Positions 43,402 to 53,293 of a stretch of DNA of 64,000 nt are shown piece after piece. The DNA is from Litoribacillus peritrichatus (lineage in GTDB: Bacteria > Pseudomonadota > Gammaproteobacteria > Pseudomonadales > Litoribrevibacteraceae), in the NCBI RefSeq assembly GCF_039537985.1, contig NZ_BAABBN010000007.1, positions 248,001 to 312,000 on the forward strand. Direction: 5' to 3'. Below the pieces are notes generated by a model. It ran no database searches, had not been told where the DNA came from, and saw only the letters and a list, made by a program, of their open reading frames with translations. Both the position numbers and the translations under genes were made by a program. Positions within the stretch are counted from its first letter, which is position 1; each line of letters opens with the position of its first letter.

Positions 43402-44361
43402 TCAGTCACAAAGGGTTAACCATTGCGTTTTGCGATCATCATTGTTTTCAAGCCAGTGCTTCGCTGCTGCTTCCACCGAGAGGTTGTTGATATCAACCTG
43501 CAAAGTGATTTCTGCAATGTCCTGATTGGTGAACACCATTGCTTTAATGAGCTTGGCTGCGCAAGGGGATTTTTTGGGAAGTTGTGCAGAGATTGCCTTT
43601 TTTAGCCAGCCTCCGGAGGGGTTGCCGCAATCCCAGGGATATTGGTTATTTATTCCCCAACCAGGATCACTTTCACATGCCGGATCATAGGGTGGGAACT
43701 CGACAAAAGCACCTTCGTGGATGACCTCAACCCAGTTCGGAGTCCAGTTAAAAATAAGAATGGGTTGTTGCTTTGCAATGGCTTGAGTCAGAACTTGGTT
43801 GATGGCTGGGCCGTCCTTCAGCTCAATGACTGTATAGTTAAGGTTTAAGGCATGAATACGAGCTCGGTCGGGCTTTTCCCAAGGGCCGGTGTAATAAACG
43901 CCTTTGCCGTCGGAGTCTGGTGTGGCGAACAGAGATGCACAGGCGTTGAGCGCTTGCCAATTCGGCAGTCCAGGGCACAACTGGGTGACATAGGCTGGAA
44001 ACCACCATTCTTCTCGGGTAATGGTATTATGGTCTCCGGCATCAACGACACGACCTTGTTGCACTTGCCGTTCAAATTGCTTGGCCATAGACCCTTCCCA
44101 AACCTCCATTTGGACATCTGCAGAACCACTACTTAACAAAAACCATTGGCCGTTGGCCCTGGCTTGAATGTAGTCCACGGCGATCCCTTTTTCTGTTAAG
44201 AGTTCACCTGCAATGTGGCTCAGTACCTGTTGGCTGGACCAGTCCAGTTTTAAAAGGGTGACAGGGTCGTCGGCAAAGACTGGCTTGCTAAGAGAAAGTA
44301 ATGAGCAAAAAGACAGTAATAAACAGAGCGATATGCGGCTGTGATAGAGATATTTATACAT
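43402..44361 (-). CDS. Glycine-betaine/proline binding protein (OpuAC family)
   Basis: The 319-aa protein has a signal peptide (SLCLLLSFCSLLSLSKPVFA) and then VTLLKLDWSSQQVLSHIAGE, the start of the OpuAC/ProX family. QMEVWEGSMAKQFERQV, ITREEWWFPAYV and ILIFNWTPNWVEV carry Trp residues that normally form the aromatic box for quaternary amines. Two Cys pairs may form disulfides. It would capture betaine, choline or carnitine for osmoprotection or catabolism. The ABC permease genes are not adjacent. Confidence 0.8.
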   Translation of the reverse strand: MYKYLYHSRISLCLLLSFCSLLSLSKPVFADDPVTLLKLDWSSQQVLSHIAGELLTEKGIAVDYIQARANGQWFLLSSGSADVQMEVWEGSMAKQFERQVQQGRVVDAGDHNTITREEWWFPAYVTQLCPGLPNWQALNACASLFATPDSDGKGVYYTGPWEKPDRARIHALNLNYTVIELKDGPAINQVLTQAIAKQQPILIFNWTPNWVEVIHEGAFVEFPPYDPACESDPGWGINNQYPWDCGNPSGGWLKKAISAQLPKKSPCAAKLIKAMVFTNQDIAEITLQVDINNLSVEAAAKHWLENNDDRKTQWLTLCD

Positions 44362-44574
44362 AAAGAGCTCGGTTATGAGAGGCTCAGGTTGATAAGTATA
44401 GTTAACTTTTAATTGCGAAATAATACTTTTTAATGGGTCATAAGAACCATCTGTTGGCGCTTGGGTGTTTACTTTATTTCTCTACTGCACAGTATTGTTT
44501 GGAAAAGTGGACTACAGAGTTTATTATTTGGCGCAATTGATTGAAATATGAGCTATAAGCCAAGAGGTAATTAA

Positions 44575-47500
44575 GTGAAGGACGTTAAATTTAAGAAGGG
44601 AATCAATACCAAGTGGGTAATATTAACACTACCCTTCGTGCTGACCGCATGTGGTGGTGGAGGCGGGGGCAGTAGCTCTGACGCGCCGAGTACAGCTAAA
44701 CCTAGCTTTAGTAATCAAGAATTACTTGAAATGCCTTCGGAGGAATTGAAGGTCGCTTTTGCCGCAATGGTAGACGAGCATTATGTGGGCGAGAGCCAGG
44801 AAGCTTCTCTTAATGAAGCCAACGCTCTGGACTTTGCCAGCGCCGCTTACGGTGAAGATTTAAAATTGCTGCTTTCTGAAAAACAGGTGACGGGGTTTGA
44901 GCCCATCGAACTGGGAGCAACGAGTGCCTCTGTTTCTCTCGATGATACATTGCATTCGTATTCTTATGCGTTACGACAGCAAGACTTAAGCGCGAAGGCA
45001 GCGTCAGGTGGTGTTTCAATAAGTAATAATCAACTGAATCATTTATGTCGCACAGGCAGTAGCAATTCGCTTAGGCAGTTTGATGAGTTTGGTGTTGGAA
45101 ATGTGGTTACTGAATACACCGACTGTGAAATGAACGGAACTGTAGTCAGCGGACGAATCGTCGTGTCTTATTTGGATTCGGAAGGTACGAACGTTGTTTA
45201 TCATTATGAAAATTTAGTAACAAAAGAATATATCGGTACTTTTTCCATGAATGGCTGGATTGAGGTACAAAATGCTATCGAGCCGAATGTTACTTTGAAT
45301 AATTATGTCATTAAGAACATGGATAGCGGTAGGTCACTCAAATTTGAAGACTATGCTACAACAACCATTTATGCCAACTCCAATGAGCAAGTTTCAATCC
45401 AAGGGTCTCTGAGTTTATCCGATTCTGGTTCTGTTTCAATTTCCACCCCGCAAACATTAACTAAGAATTGGAGAACATTTATAGGTGGAACCATAAACCT
45501 GATAGGTGAAAATGAGTCTTTGGTTTCTGTTGAGTTTCAAGACTCTAATATCAAACTTCAAGTTGATTCAAATATTGAAGGGGAGTCGGCCTTAGGTATT
45601 TATTTGGATGACGAGACTTTAAGAACCGCAAACTATGACGGTGAGCAAATCAGTTTTGTGGCTTCTGAAGAACTAAGTCTGCCTCCTGCGGCAGGTAATG
45701 TCAGATTTATAACGTCAGATGTTAATACCCTAGATGAAATTGAAGTTGAATCTTATGGGTATTCCGACCCTGAAAACCAAGAGCTAACTCTCAGTTATCA
45801 GTGGTTGATTAATAACGAATCGGTAATAGAAACATCAAACGTTCTATCGGCCGGTACTGCAAAGAAAGGGGACAGTGTTTCAGTAAGGGGTCGTGTCAGT
45901 GATGGTGTGAATATTGTTTACACGCAGTTTAAATCTTTGACTGTGGGTGATGCACCCGCAGTTATTACGGTTTCTAATATACCCGTATCTGTTGAACAAA
46001 ACGCAAGTGTGCAATTTTCAGCACAAATTACAGACCCGGACAGTGAAGAACCCTCTCTGATTCCTAATTTATATTTTGGCCCGTCAGGGATGACCATCGA
46101 CGAGCAAGGTAATGTCTCCTGGCAAGCTGAAACCATAGAGTTTGGTGTTGATCAAAACGTGCATTTTCAGTTTGCTGATGCAGAAGGCCTTCCTGTTGGT
46201 GATGTTCAGAACGTTTTAGTGAAAGGGAATCCTGCGAAACGTCCGATAGTTAAATCCGGTTTGGATCTGATGACTAATTCTCAGGATCTCATTGCTGCTG
46301 ATTTTGATGGGGATGATGTTGATGAACTTCTTTTACATGACTCTAAAGGAAAGTTTTATACGGCCGAATATAAGGACGGTTTTTTTCAGCAAGATTGGAT
46401 GTATCCATTTGCGCTAGATACGGAGCATCGCATTGTTACTGTGTTATCCGGGGAGTTAGATAATGATCCAACACCGGAATTAATTGTGGTGACTCAAAAA
46501 GAGATTTTTGTTCTGGATGATTTGTCTTCTATTGCCAGAAAAGTATACAGCTATGAAACTGAGTATATATATTCGGCTGAGTATGCCGATTTAAATAATG
46601 ATGATGTGAATGAGTTAGTTCTTTCAGTCAGCGAGTCTTCATATAGTAATTATAGTTCAGGTGAAATCCATGTTATTAATATGGGTACATTTGAAGTAGC
46701 TTCAACTGCTGCTTTTCAAGGAAATGCAGGAACCATTAAAGTAGGTAATGTGGATAATGACGCATACCTTGAAGTTGTGTTAAAAACAGGTCATGTTTTT
46801 GATGGTCAGCATTTGGACAATCAATGGTTCTATTCAGACGGATTCGGAAACACTAATGATGTAGGCGATATTAATGGGGATGGTATAGATGAAATCTTAG
46901 TGTATAAGTCTCAAGGCCGGATTCTTGAAGTATTAGATGCGCAATCTCGCTCAATAATGGCTTCGTATACTGAGAGTGGCTGGAGTCATTCTTCTTGTTC
47001 CATTAAAGCGTTGAATTTAGATGAAGACAGTGCCTTGGAAGTGGTGACGTCTAATTGTTTTTCATACAATAAACTAGCAATTCTTGACTATAATCAAGGT
47101 TTTTCTAATTCATATTCTTTTAATACGAACCTAGGCTCGCGTTTAAACATAGTGGGTTTAGGTGTGATTGGTGACAGAACAAAAGATCTGGTTTTACATG
47201 ATATCTCAAATAACAGTCTTTATATGGCTGATATTTCACTTGATGACCCTGAAATTATAGATAATCGAGACCATCTACCTAACTTTAATAAATTTATAGC
47301 GTTAGGTGTCTCTGATCTACCGCCGTTGAACGGTGAGGCGGCTTTTTTAGTTCCTCACGCAAGTAATAGTCAAACGGGTCAGCGATTGATAACTATGGAT
47401 GCAGAAGGAAATATTGAATTAAGCTCTCGTCTGAGCTCAGGTCATTCTGATGGTTATGGTGAGCTTGTCGATTACAACTCTGATGGTAATGTTGAGCTTT

Positions 47501-48294
47501 TATTTTTTACGCAAACCTATAGCGGCGCGGTTAACCTAGTTGACTTAGATTCATATGCTGAAATTTGGAGTTCCGGAGAGCATAGCAATAATATTAGGCA
47601 TGTGACAGCGCATGATTTTAACAATGACGACGTGTCGGAAGTTATTTATTCAGATAATAGTCAATTAATAATACGAGATACGGTAGCTGAGTCGATTTTA
47701 TGGACGAGCCCATCGAATGGATCAATTAAAGATTTTGTTGTAGATGATGTTGATTCAGATGGGGATTTAGATGTTGTTATTTATGTATCGAGTAGAATCT
47801 ATCTCTGGACAAATACAGAGAATAGATTTACCAATACAGCAACTGTAAATCAAGAATGTAAAAGACTACTCGTTGGTAATGTTATCTCGAAAGAGTCGAA
47901 AGACATTCTGTGCTTAGGTTATTATGGTTATTCTTGGAGTGAATACCTTCAAAGGTCTGATCGTTTTTCGGCAGTTAAATATTTTAACACTTCTCTTGAG
48001 GTAATAGAGGAAATAGCAGTGACTGATCAAGTTATTGATATCACCATTAAAAAAGGTTGTAAACCAGGTTTATGTAATTTATTGGTAGCCTCTACAACCA
48101 GGACATCGAGTCATTCAAATAATAATTATTATCAAGATAAGTACAATGTCGGGTTGTACTCATCTAAAACAGGCCAAAAAATCTGGTCTAGTCCTGATTT
48201 AGTGGGTGTTGTTCCTGACAGAAGTTTACGTTACGGAAAAGATAATAATAGTTTAGTCTTCGGTACAAATGAAGCTATGTATATGACCAGATAA
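44575..48294 (+). CDS. Large FG-GAP/VCBS-repeat lipoprotein (1239 aa)
   Basis: GTG 44575 with AGAGG upstream begins MKDVKFKKGINTKWVIL, and the lipobox LTAC is followed by GGGGGGSSSD, an outer-membrane lipoprotein tail. Residues about 100-380 are a beta-rich unknown region, followed by Ig/cadherin-like domains (about 370-545). The C-terminal half is a beta-propeller of FG-GAP/VCBS repeats, with Ca-binding motifs DFDGDDVDELLL, DLNNDDVNELVL, DINGDGIDEILV and DVDSDGDLDVVIY. It is clearly more AT-rich than its neighbours. Such proteins mediate adhesion or polysaccharide binding. The gene has its own terminator. Confidence 0.8.
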   Translation: MKDVKFKKGINTKWVILTLPFVLTACGGGGGGSSSDAPSTAKPSFSNQELLEMPSEELKVAFAAMVDEHYVGESQEASLNEANALDFASAAYGEDLKLLLSEKQVTGFEPIELGATSASVSLDDTLHSYSYALRQQDLSAKAASGGVSISNNQLNHLCRTGSSNSLRQFDEFGVGNVVTEYTDCEMNGTVVSGRIVVSYLDSEGTNVVYHYENLVTKEYIGTFSMNGWIEVQNAIEPNVTLNNYVIKNMDSGRSLKFEDYATTTIYANSNEQVSIQGSLSLSDSGSVSISTPQTLTKNWRTFIGGTINLIGENESLVSVEFQDSNIKLQVDSNIEGESALGIYLDDETLRTANYDGEQISFVASEELSLPPAAGNVRFITSDVNTLDEIEVESYGYSDPENQELTLSYQWLINNESVIETSNVLSAGTAKKGDSVSVRGRVSDGVNIVYTQFKSLTVGDAPAVITVSNIPVSVEQNASVQFSAQITDPDSEEPSLIPNLYFGPSGMTIDEQGNVSWQAETIEFGVDQNVHFQFADAEGLPVGDVQNVLVKGNPAKRPIVKSGLDLMTNSQDLIAADFDGDDVDELLLHDSKGKFYTAEYKDGFFQQDWMYPFALDTEHRIVTVLSGELDNDPTPELIVVTQKEIFVLDDLSSIARKVYSYETEYIYSAEYADLNNDDVNELVLSVSESSYSNYSSGEIHVINMGTFEVASTAAFQGNAGTIKVGNVDNDAYLEVVLKTGHVFDGQHLDNQWFYSDGFGNTNDVGDINGDGIDEILVYKSQGRILEVLDAQSRSIMASYTESGWSHSSCSIKALNLDEDSALEVVTSNCFSYNKLAILDYNQGFSNSYSFNTNLGSRLNIVGLGVIGDRTKDLVLHDISNNSLYMADISLDDPEIIDNRDHLPNFNKFIALGVSDLPPLNGEAAFLVPHASNSQTGQRLITMDAEGNIELSSRLSSGHSDGYGELVDYNSDGNVELLFFTQTYSGAVNLVDLDSYAEIWSSGEHSNNIRHVTAHDFNNDDVSEVIYSDNSQLIIRDTVAESILWTSPSNGSIKDFVVDDVDSDGDLDVVIYVSSRIYLWTNTENRFTNTATVNQECKRLLVGNVISKESKDILCLGYYGYSWSEYLQRSDRFSAVKYFNTSLEVIEEIAVTDQVIDITIKKGCKPGLCNLLVASTTRTSSHSNNNYYQDKYNVGLYSSKTGQKIWSSPDLVGVVPDRSLRYGKDNNSLVFGTNEAMYMTR

Positions 48295-48304
48295 TAAAAC
48301 TGAT

Positions 48305-48336
48305 AAATAAGGGGCTAAAAAAGCCCCTTATTTATT
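48305..48336. terminator. Bidirectional terminator between lipoprotein gene and fabY
   Basis: AAATAAGGGGCT / AGCCCCTTATTT forms a 12-bp perfect stem with an AAAAA loop. An A-run lies on one side and TTATT on the other, so it can serve both converging genes. Confidence 0.85.
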
Positions 48337-48347
48337 GGGTAAGTGTT

Positions 48348-50261
48348 TTAAACCATATCCTCAAACGGGTTTTTCAGATCCAAAGAAATCGGATTTGCGT
48401 AACCCGGCAACGTCATCGATTTCTTGGTGATCTCAATCTTTTCAGCATCAATCATGCCTTCACCGAAACGGTAGAATAAATCGAATTGCGCCAGATTGGC
48501 CTGTTCGCGGTATGCGTTTTGGTTGGCCTTGGTGGCTTCCAGTTTTTCTTGATACGTTTTAATTGCTTCTTCACCATGACGTTTTGCCATCATGTTTAAG
48601 GTTGCTTTCGGCGAAAAAATCACGGCGGTGGCGTTGTTGCCGCCAAATCCTTTGGAGTTAATGAAGGCCACGTCTTTCGGCGCACATGTTTCATGAGTGG
48701 TGGATATGTTCAGGTGTTGAGTGAACACATCGTCCGCGACTTTATCAATGGTGGTGATGCCCGGCATGATGTCGTGTTCGAAGATCCCGAGCGCCCAGGC
48801 AAGCTGGTCGCCGCTGGCAGGTCCGAGCGAGTGACCTAGGTACGCTTTGGGCGCGGTCACCGGCCAGTTTTCTATGCCAAAGGTTTCTGCCACGGTATGG
48901 AAAATGTGGGATTCGGTGGTTCGGTTCTGAGGGGTGCTGGAGCCATGAGCCAAGATGAAGCTGTCTTGCTGAACGGTTTTTTCTCCCAGAATATTTGTTG
49001 CCAGCGCTACTGCTTTGGCCATGGAAATGTAGTTGCCCGGGCCTGGCGAGGTAATGGATTTTTTCACTCCGTCGGCATTTACAAACACGTCAGCGGCGGC
49101 ACCCAATACGTTTGCGCCTAGTTCAAGGGCGAGGGCATCGTCCATCAGGATAAAATATTGCGCCCCTTCGCCTAACGTGAAACCGCAGTTTTCACCAAAC
49201 GGGCGGCTGGTGCGGGTGTAGTCGATGGTGTCTGAGCCGCCGATCATTTTGAGGTATTTTTCATTGGCCAGAGCCCCCATGTTGCCGAAACTCTCAGCGG
49301 CTTCGGGCACAATCAGGGCATCGGAGTTGCCTACAATGGCGGCGCGTATTTTTCCGCTTTGAATGTCGTGAACGGCGGCTTTTAAGTTGTAAAGAAAGCT
49401 GGCACAAGCACCGGTGGCGCTGATGGTGGAGCCGACATTGCCTGTCACGTATGCGTTGATGAAGTCACTGGGAGCGGTATTTAAGCTCATCGCAGCGTTT
49501 TTAGAACCCACGCGTTTGCCTTTCAGGCGGCCTTGCATGGCGTTGCCCAAACCTTCGTCATGCAGCTGACCTTGAGTGGAGCTGGAGTACGTGCCGATCT
49601 GATCCGGGTTCACTGTATTCAGAATGTCTTGCCAGTCGATGCCCGTTGAGCGGATGGCGTCGGTGGCACCGAAGATCACGTTTTGTAAACCACGAGGCTG
49701 GTGGTGGCTGTTGTATAAGCTGGCAGGATCAAAGCCAGTCGGTAATTGACCTGCGGCTTTAATCGGGTTGTCGAGTGTGGAAGGTAATAACACATCCAGG
49801 CTACCAGCGACAGAGACTTGCAGAGTGCCGGTTGCTTCATTGGCTTCGTTCGTTAATTCCTGGATTGACCAGCTGGCGGGTAATGGTCTTGGCAGGTCTT
49901 TTTTGGCAATAGTAAAGGTTAAAGACTCGTTTTCTGAGGAGAGGGAAGTTTTTTGCTGCCAATAAGTTGCATCCGGGTCAAAGTGTTCTTTTTCAATCTT
50001 GCGGATTAATGTTCCGGCTAACACTTGTTCGCCGAGTTTGGATTCAATTTCAGTGGCCTGAATCGGGTTACCTTGTTGGTCGAGTAACTGACCGTCCTCA
50101 AAACGAACCAATTTCATTAGACACGCTAAGCCAAGGTAGGTTTCTTGGCGAAGTTCATCGGATAACAGGTCTAAAACGATGCGACGGAAGCCTTGATGAA
50201 AGGATGTTCTTCCGGAGGCATTAATGCCTCCCATGCCGACAATTACAGGTAATGAAGTCAT
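48348..50261 (-). CDS. fabY: Beta-ketoacyl-ACP synthase FabY
   Basis: The 637-aa protein matches the large FabY type of Pseudomonas and relatives: an N-terminal region of about 210 residues precedes the ketosynthase. SGCAS-like TGACASFLYNL holds the catalytic Cys, ILAHGSSTPQNR and YLGHSLGPASGDQ hold the two His residues, and GFGGNNATAVIF ends the fold. FabY condenses acetyl-CoA with malonyl-ACP to start fatty acid synthesis, replacing FabH. GGAAATTTT precedes the ATG. Its presence supports placement in or near the Pseudomonadales. Confidence 0.85.
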   Translation of the reverse strand: MTSLPVIVGMGGINASGRTSFHQGFRRIVLDLLSDELRQETYLGLACLMKLVRFEDGQLLDQQGNPIQATEIESKLGEQVLAGTLIRKIEKEHFDPDATYWQQKTSLSSENESLTFTIAKKDLPRPLPASWSIQELTNEANEATGTLQVSVAGSLDVLLPSTLDNPIKAAGQLPTGFDPASLYNSHHQPRGLQNVIFGATDAIRSTGIDWQDILNTVNPDQIGTYSSSTQGQLHDEGLGNAMQGRLKGKRVGSKNAAMSLNTAPSDFINAYVTGNVGSTISATGACASFLYNLKAAVHDIQSGKIRAAIVGNSDALIVPEAAESFGNMGALANEKYLKMIGGSDTIDYTRTSRPFGENCGFTLGEGAQYFILMDDALALELGANVLGAAADVFVNADGVKKSITSPGPGNYISMAKAVALATNILGEKTVQQDSFILAHGSSTPQNRTTESHIFHTVAETFGIENWPVTAPKAYLGHSLGPASGDQLAWALGIFEHDIMPGITTIDKVADDVFTQHLNISTTHETCAPKDVAFINSKGFGGNNATAVIFSPKATLNMMAKRHGEEAIKTYQEKLEATKANQNAYREQANLAQFDLFYRFGEGMIDAEKIEITKKSMTLPGYANPISLDLKNPFEDMV

Positions 50262-50492
50262 AAAATTTCCATACAGCCGATTTGAAATGGTGCAAGTGTA
50301 CGCTGTTTTGATGAAAAATGGGTGAATTTTATGTTATCGAATGTGAAATGCGGGCGCTTGAGACATGAAAAGGTCAGGCATAAAAAAGGCCAGTTAATGA
50401 ATAACTGACCAAAGGGAAAACAAGAACGTTTTGCTGTAAGGGTCAAAACGTTCTTGAGACGAGCACAAAATACGACGCTTTTTTGATCTTTG

Positions 50493-51449
50493 TTATCGGA
50501 ATTTCAGCGCGCCGGCGACCGCAATGCCGATGAGCAACACATAGCCTAATTGGCTCAGGGTGATGGCTTCGCCTAACAGCAGTGCTGCAAACGTTAGCGT
50601 CAAAAACGGTTGTAGTAATTGCAGTTGACTGATTCTGCCAATGCCCGCTTTGGCCATGCCGTCATACCAGAAATGGAACCCTAACCATTGGCTGACGAAA
50701 GCCAGAAAGATCAATGCCAGGCCTGCTTCCAGGTTCCAGGTTGCCTCGAAGCTGGCGTTGTAACCGAACGCAAGCGCAGAAACCGGCAAGTACAGAATAG
50801 TCATCCAGCAAATGGTTTGCCATCCGCCCAGAGTTTGAGCTACCCGAGCGCCGACAGCGTATCCGCCAGCGGCCGAGATTAATGTCACCAACAATGAGAA
50901 AGGCAGTGATACCGATAAATCGTTGCTGAAGTAATGCACCAACAACCCAAAGCCTGCAAAGGCACTGATCCAAAATCCGATGTTATGGCGTTCTTTGGCC
51001 ACAAATACCGCAATGACAGCCGTAAGCAAGGGTAATGCAGCTAACGCTACGCCCATTTCAGTGGCTGTGGTTTGTTGCAGTGCCAAGCTGATGCCGTAAG
51101 GAAAACCAATACAAACGCCCAGTCCGGCCACGAGTAAGCCAAAGGTTTCTTTCAGTGTTGGCAATCTGGACGACAGTTTACCGATCAGTGTCAGACTAAA
51201 GATGCCTGCCAGTAATATTCGGAAAGCGGCTATGGTTTCCGGACTGAAACCGGTGAGTGCAATTTTAGTCATAGGTACGGTCAGGCTGAACATAATGACA
51301 GCGACCAAGCCTTTGGTAATACCAATGGCTTTCGGACTCGCTTTAATGCCAGGGTTTTTAATCGTGGCATTTGAAGTGTGAGTCAGTGCATGCTCCCCGG
51401 AGGAGGATGCAGTTGAAAGTGAATTCCGTTGTGCGAATAAACGGTTCAT
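50493..51449 (-). CDS. DMT-superfamily (EamA) transporter
   Basis: ATG 51449 with GGAGGG 7 nt upstream starts MNRLFAQRNSLSTAS; an upstream in-frame ATG at 51533 lacks a site. The 318-aa product has ten hydrophobic helices in two EamA halves (LVAVIMFSLTVPMTK and PFLTLTFAALLLGEAITL), including the PFLTLTFAALLLGE signature. It probably exports a metabolite such as an amino acid or a vitamin B6 precursor. It is divergent from a MocR regulator with a strong operator array between them, so it is the likely regulatory target. Confidence 0.85.
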   Translation of the reverse strand: MNRLFAQRNSLSTASSSGEHALTHTSNATIKNPGIKASPKAIGITKGLVAVIMFSLTVPMTKIALTGFSPETIAAFRILLAGIFSLTLIGKLSSRLPTLKETFGLLVAGLGVCIGFPYGISLALQQTTATEMGVALAALPLLTAVIAVFVAKERHNIGFWISAFAGFGLLVHYFSNDLSVSLPFSLLVTLISAAGGYAVGARVAQTLGGWQTICWMTILYLPVSALAFGYNASFEATWNLEAGLALIFLAFVSQWLGFHFWYDGMAKAGIGRISQLQLLQPFLTLTFAALLLGEAITLSQLGYVLLIGIAVAGALKFR

Positions 51450-51575
51450 GTTTAACCCTCCAGTTGTACCTATGATGATTGTTTTATGTGTTTTTATGAT
51501 TGTTGAAGAGGGCGTGTTGTCACTGCCTCTCAACGTAGAACCATTGTCCAGAAAATAAACAAGCTCAGTTAGAGG

Positions 51576-51652
51576 CAGTACAGTTTTATAAAACCAGTAC
51601 AGTTTTGAATTTTTTCAAAACTGTACTGGTTGTTTTCGGATAAACTGTACTC
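51576..51652. promoter_or_regulatory. MocR operator array: four CAGTACAGTTTT-type sites
   Basis: CAGTACAGTTTT at 51576, CCAGTACAGTTTT at 51594, the inverse AAAACTGTACTGG at 51617-51629 and AAACTGTACT at 51642. The middle pair forms a perfect 16-bp inverted repeat (51594-51609 and 51614-51629) around TTTT. This direct-plus-inverse geometry is typical of MocR-regulated divergent promoters. Confidence 0.8.
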
Positions 51653-51809
51653 AGTCGCAACACAGAAATGGGTGTACACTTACTGATATCTTGATAAATA
51701 CGATGAAAAGTCAGTAAAACAGCGGATTGTGCGGTTTTGTATCGGCTTTACGTAGGAAATTAACTGTATTGCTATTTGATATGGTGATGAACTCTATTGG
51801 AGGACAGTT

Positions 51810-53246
51810 GTGGCACAAACAGCAGAAAAGAGCACTTTGTACGAATTGGTTGCGCATGAAATTGCCGAAGATATTCAGAACGGCATTTATACCGCTGGTC
51901 AAAAAGTGCCCAGTGTTCGGAAGCTGAGCAAGCAACGCAGCGTCAGTATCTCAACAGTGACACAGGCGTATGCCTTACTAGAAGATCAGGGGTTCCTTAT
52001 TGCAAAGCCCCAGGCTGGATATTACGTCAGAGAGGGCGCAAATGAGCCGGTCACGCCGCCACCGATGTCCATCGGTTCGGAACCCAGTATTTGTACGAAA
52101 AGCGACATGATTCAGCACATGTTAGCTCATTGCAATCGTTCGGATATGGTGAACTTAGGTGCGGCCATTCCTGATATTCATTTCATTCCGGCCAAAGCGC
52201 TACAGACTTATATTCATAAAGTATCGCGCTTTAACAGTCGGGAAGTGTTCAGTTACCAGTTCACGCCTGGCTACGAGCCCTTAAGGTCTCAGGTTGCGCG
52301 CCGAATGCGATACAGTAACGTGCGCTGTGGGGCGGAAGACATCATTATTACCAATGGTTGCTCGGAAGCCCTCAATATTGCTTTGCGTGCCACGACTAAA
52401 GCCGGGGATATCGTGGCGGTTGAATCGCCCTGTTATTACGGTTTTTATCAGTTGGCCGATGTGTTGGGGCTGAAATTGATTGAAATACCCACCGACCCGA
52501 TCGAAGGCATCAGTTTTGAAGCGCTTAAGCTGGCTTTGCAGCAATGGGATGTTAAAGCGGTGGCATTAACTTGTCGTCACAGCAATCCTACCGGTGCGTC
52601 GATTCCTTTATTTAAGCAGAAACAAATCTACCAGCTGTGTAAGGTTTACGACGTGCCCATCATCGAAGATGACATTTATGGTGACCTGGGTTTCGAAGGT
52701 GAAAAAACACATACGATCAAGGCGTTGGATGTGGATGGCCGGGTTATCTATTGCTCTTCATTTTCGAAAACCATTGCGCCGGGTTTACGGGTGGGCTGGA
52801 CCATACCGGGGCGCTATAAAGACAAACTTGAGTGGTTGCAGACATTTAACACCTTTTCTGCCGCCAGTATTTCGCAGTATGCATTAAATGCTTACCTAGA
52901 AGGCGGCCATTATGATCGTCACCTGAGAACGGTTCAGGCTGCTTACAAAGATAATGTCAGTAACTTTATTAAGCTGATTAAGTGCAATTTTCCGGATGGC
53001 ACTTTACTGTCGGAGCCTAGAGGCGGCTTTATTTTGTGGATTTGTTTGCCAGAAAAAGTTCGAGTAGCTGAATTGCAGGAAAAAGCGCTGCAGATGGGCA
53101 TTACCATTGTTCCGGGTGAAGTATTTTCCGGGACCGACCATTTCAAAAACTACCTGCGGATCAGTTGTGGTGTGCCCTGGACTGAGGACGTAAAAAACGC
53201 CATCCGTACATTAGGCAAGATGGCCTGTGGGATGGCCGACCAGTAG
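51810..53246 (+). CDS. MocR-type transcriptional regulator (GntR HTH + aminotransferase fold)
   Basis: GTG 51810 follows TTGGAGGA. The 478-aa protein has a GntR winged helix (KVPSVRKLSKQRSVSISTVT at about 34-53) and then an aminotransferase-class I fold with the PLP lysine in SSFSKTIAPGLRVGW and the aromatic pocket ACHHSNPTG-like TCRHSNPTGAS. MocR regulators bind PLP and usually respond to a PLP-amino-acid adduct. The divergent transporter and the operator array make it the controller of that exporter. Not pdxR by itself: no pyridoxal genes are near. Confidence 0.85.
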   Translation: MAQTAEKSTLYELVAHEIAEDIQNGIYTAGQKVPSVRKLSKQRSVSISTVTQAYALLEDQGFLIAKPQAGYYVREGANEPVTPPPMSIGSEPSICTKSDMIQHMLAHCNRSDMVNLGAAIPDIHFIPAKALQTYIHKVSRFNSREVFSYQFTPGYEPLRSQVARRMRYSNVRCGAEDIIITNGCSEALNIALRATTKAGDIVAVESPCYYGFYQLADVLGLKLIEIPTDPIEGISFEALKLALQQWDVKAVALTCRHSNPTGASIPLFKQKQIYQLCKVYDVPIIEDDIYGDLGFEGEKTHTIKALDVDGRVIYCSSFSKTIAPGLRVGWTIPGRYKDKLEWLQTFNTFSAASISQYALNAYLEGGHYDRHLRTVQAAYKDNVSNFIKLIKCNFPDGTLLSEPRGGFILWICLPEKVRVAELQEKALQMGITIVPGEVFSGTDHFKNYLRISCGVPWTEDVKNAIRTLGKMACGMADQ

Positions 53247-53267
53247 GCTTAAGTTCCGTGATCAAGG

Positions 53268-53293
53268 CAGGGAAGGGTTAATGTCCTTCCCTG
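53268..53293. terminator. Stem-loop between MocR and nudC
   Basis: CAGGGAAGG / CCTTCCCTG stem with a GTTAATGT loop that contains the nudC stop codon. No clear U-tract; a probable bidirectional terminator of convergent genes. Confidence 0.5.
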
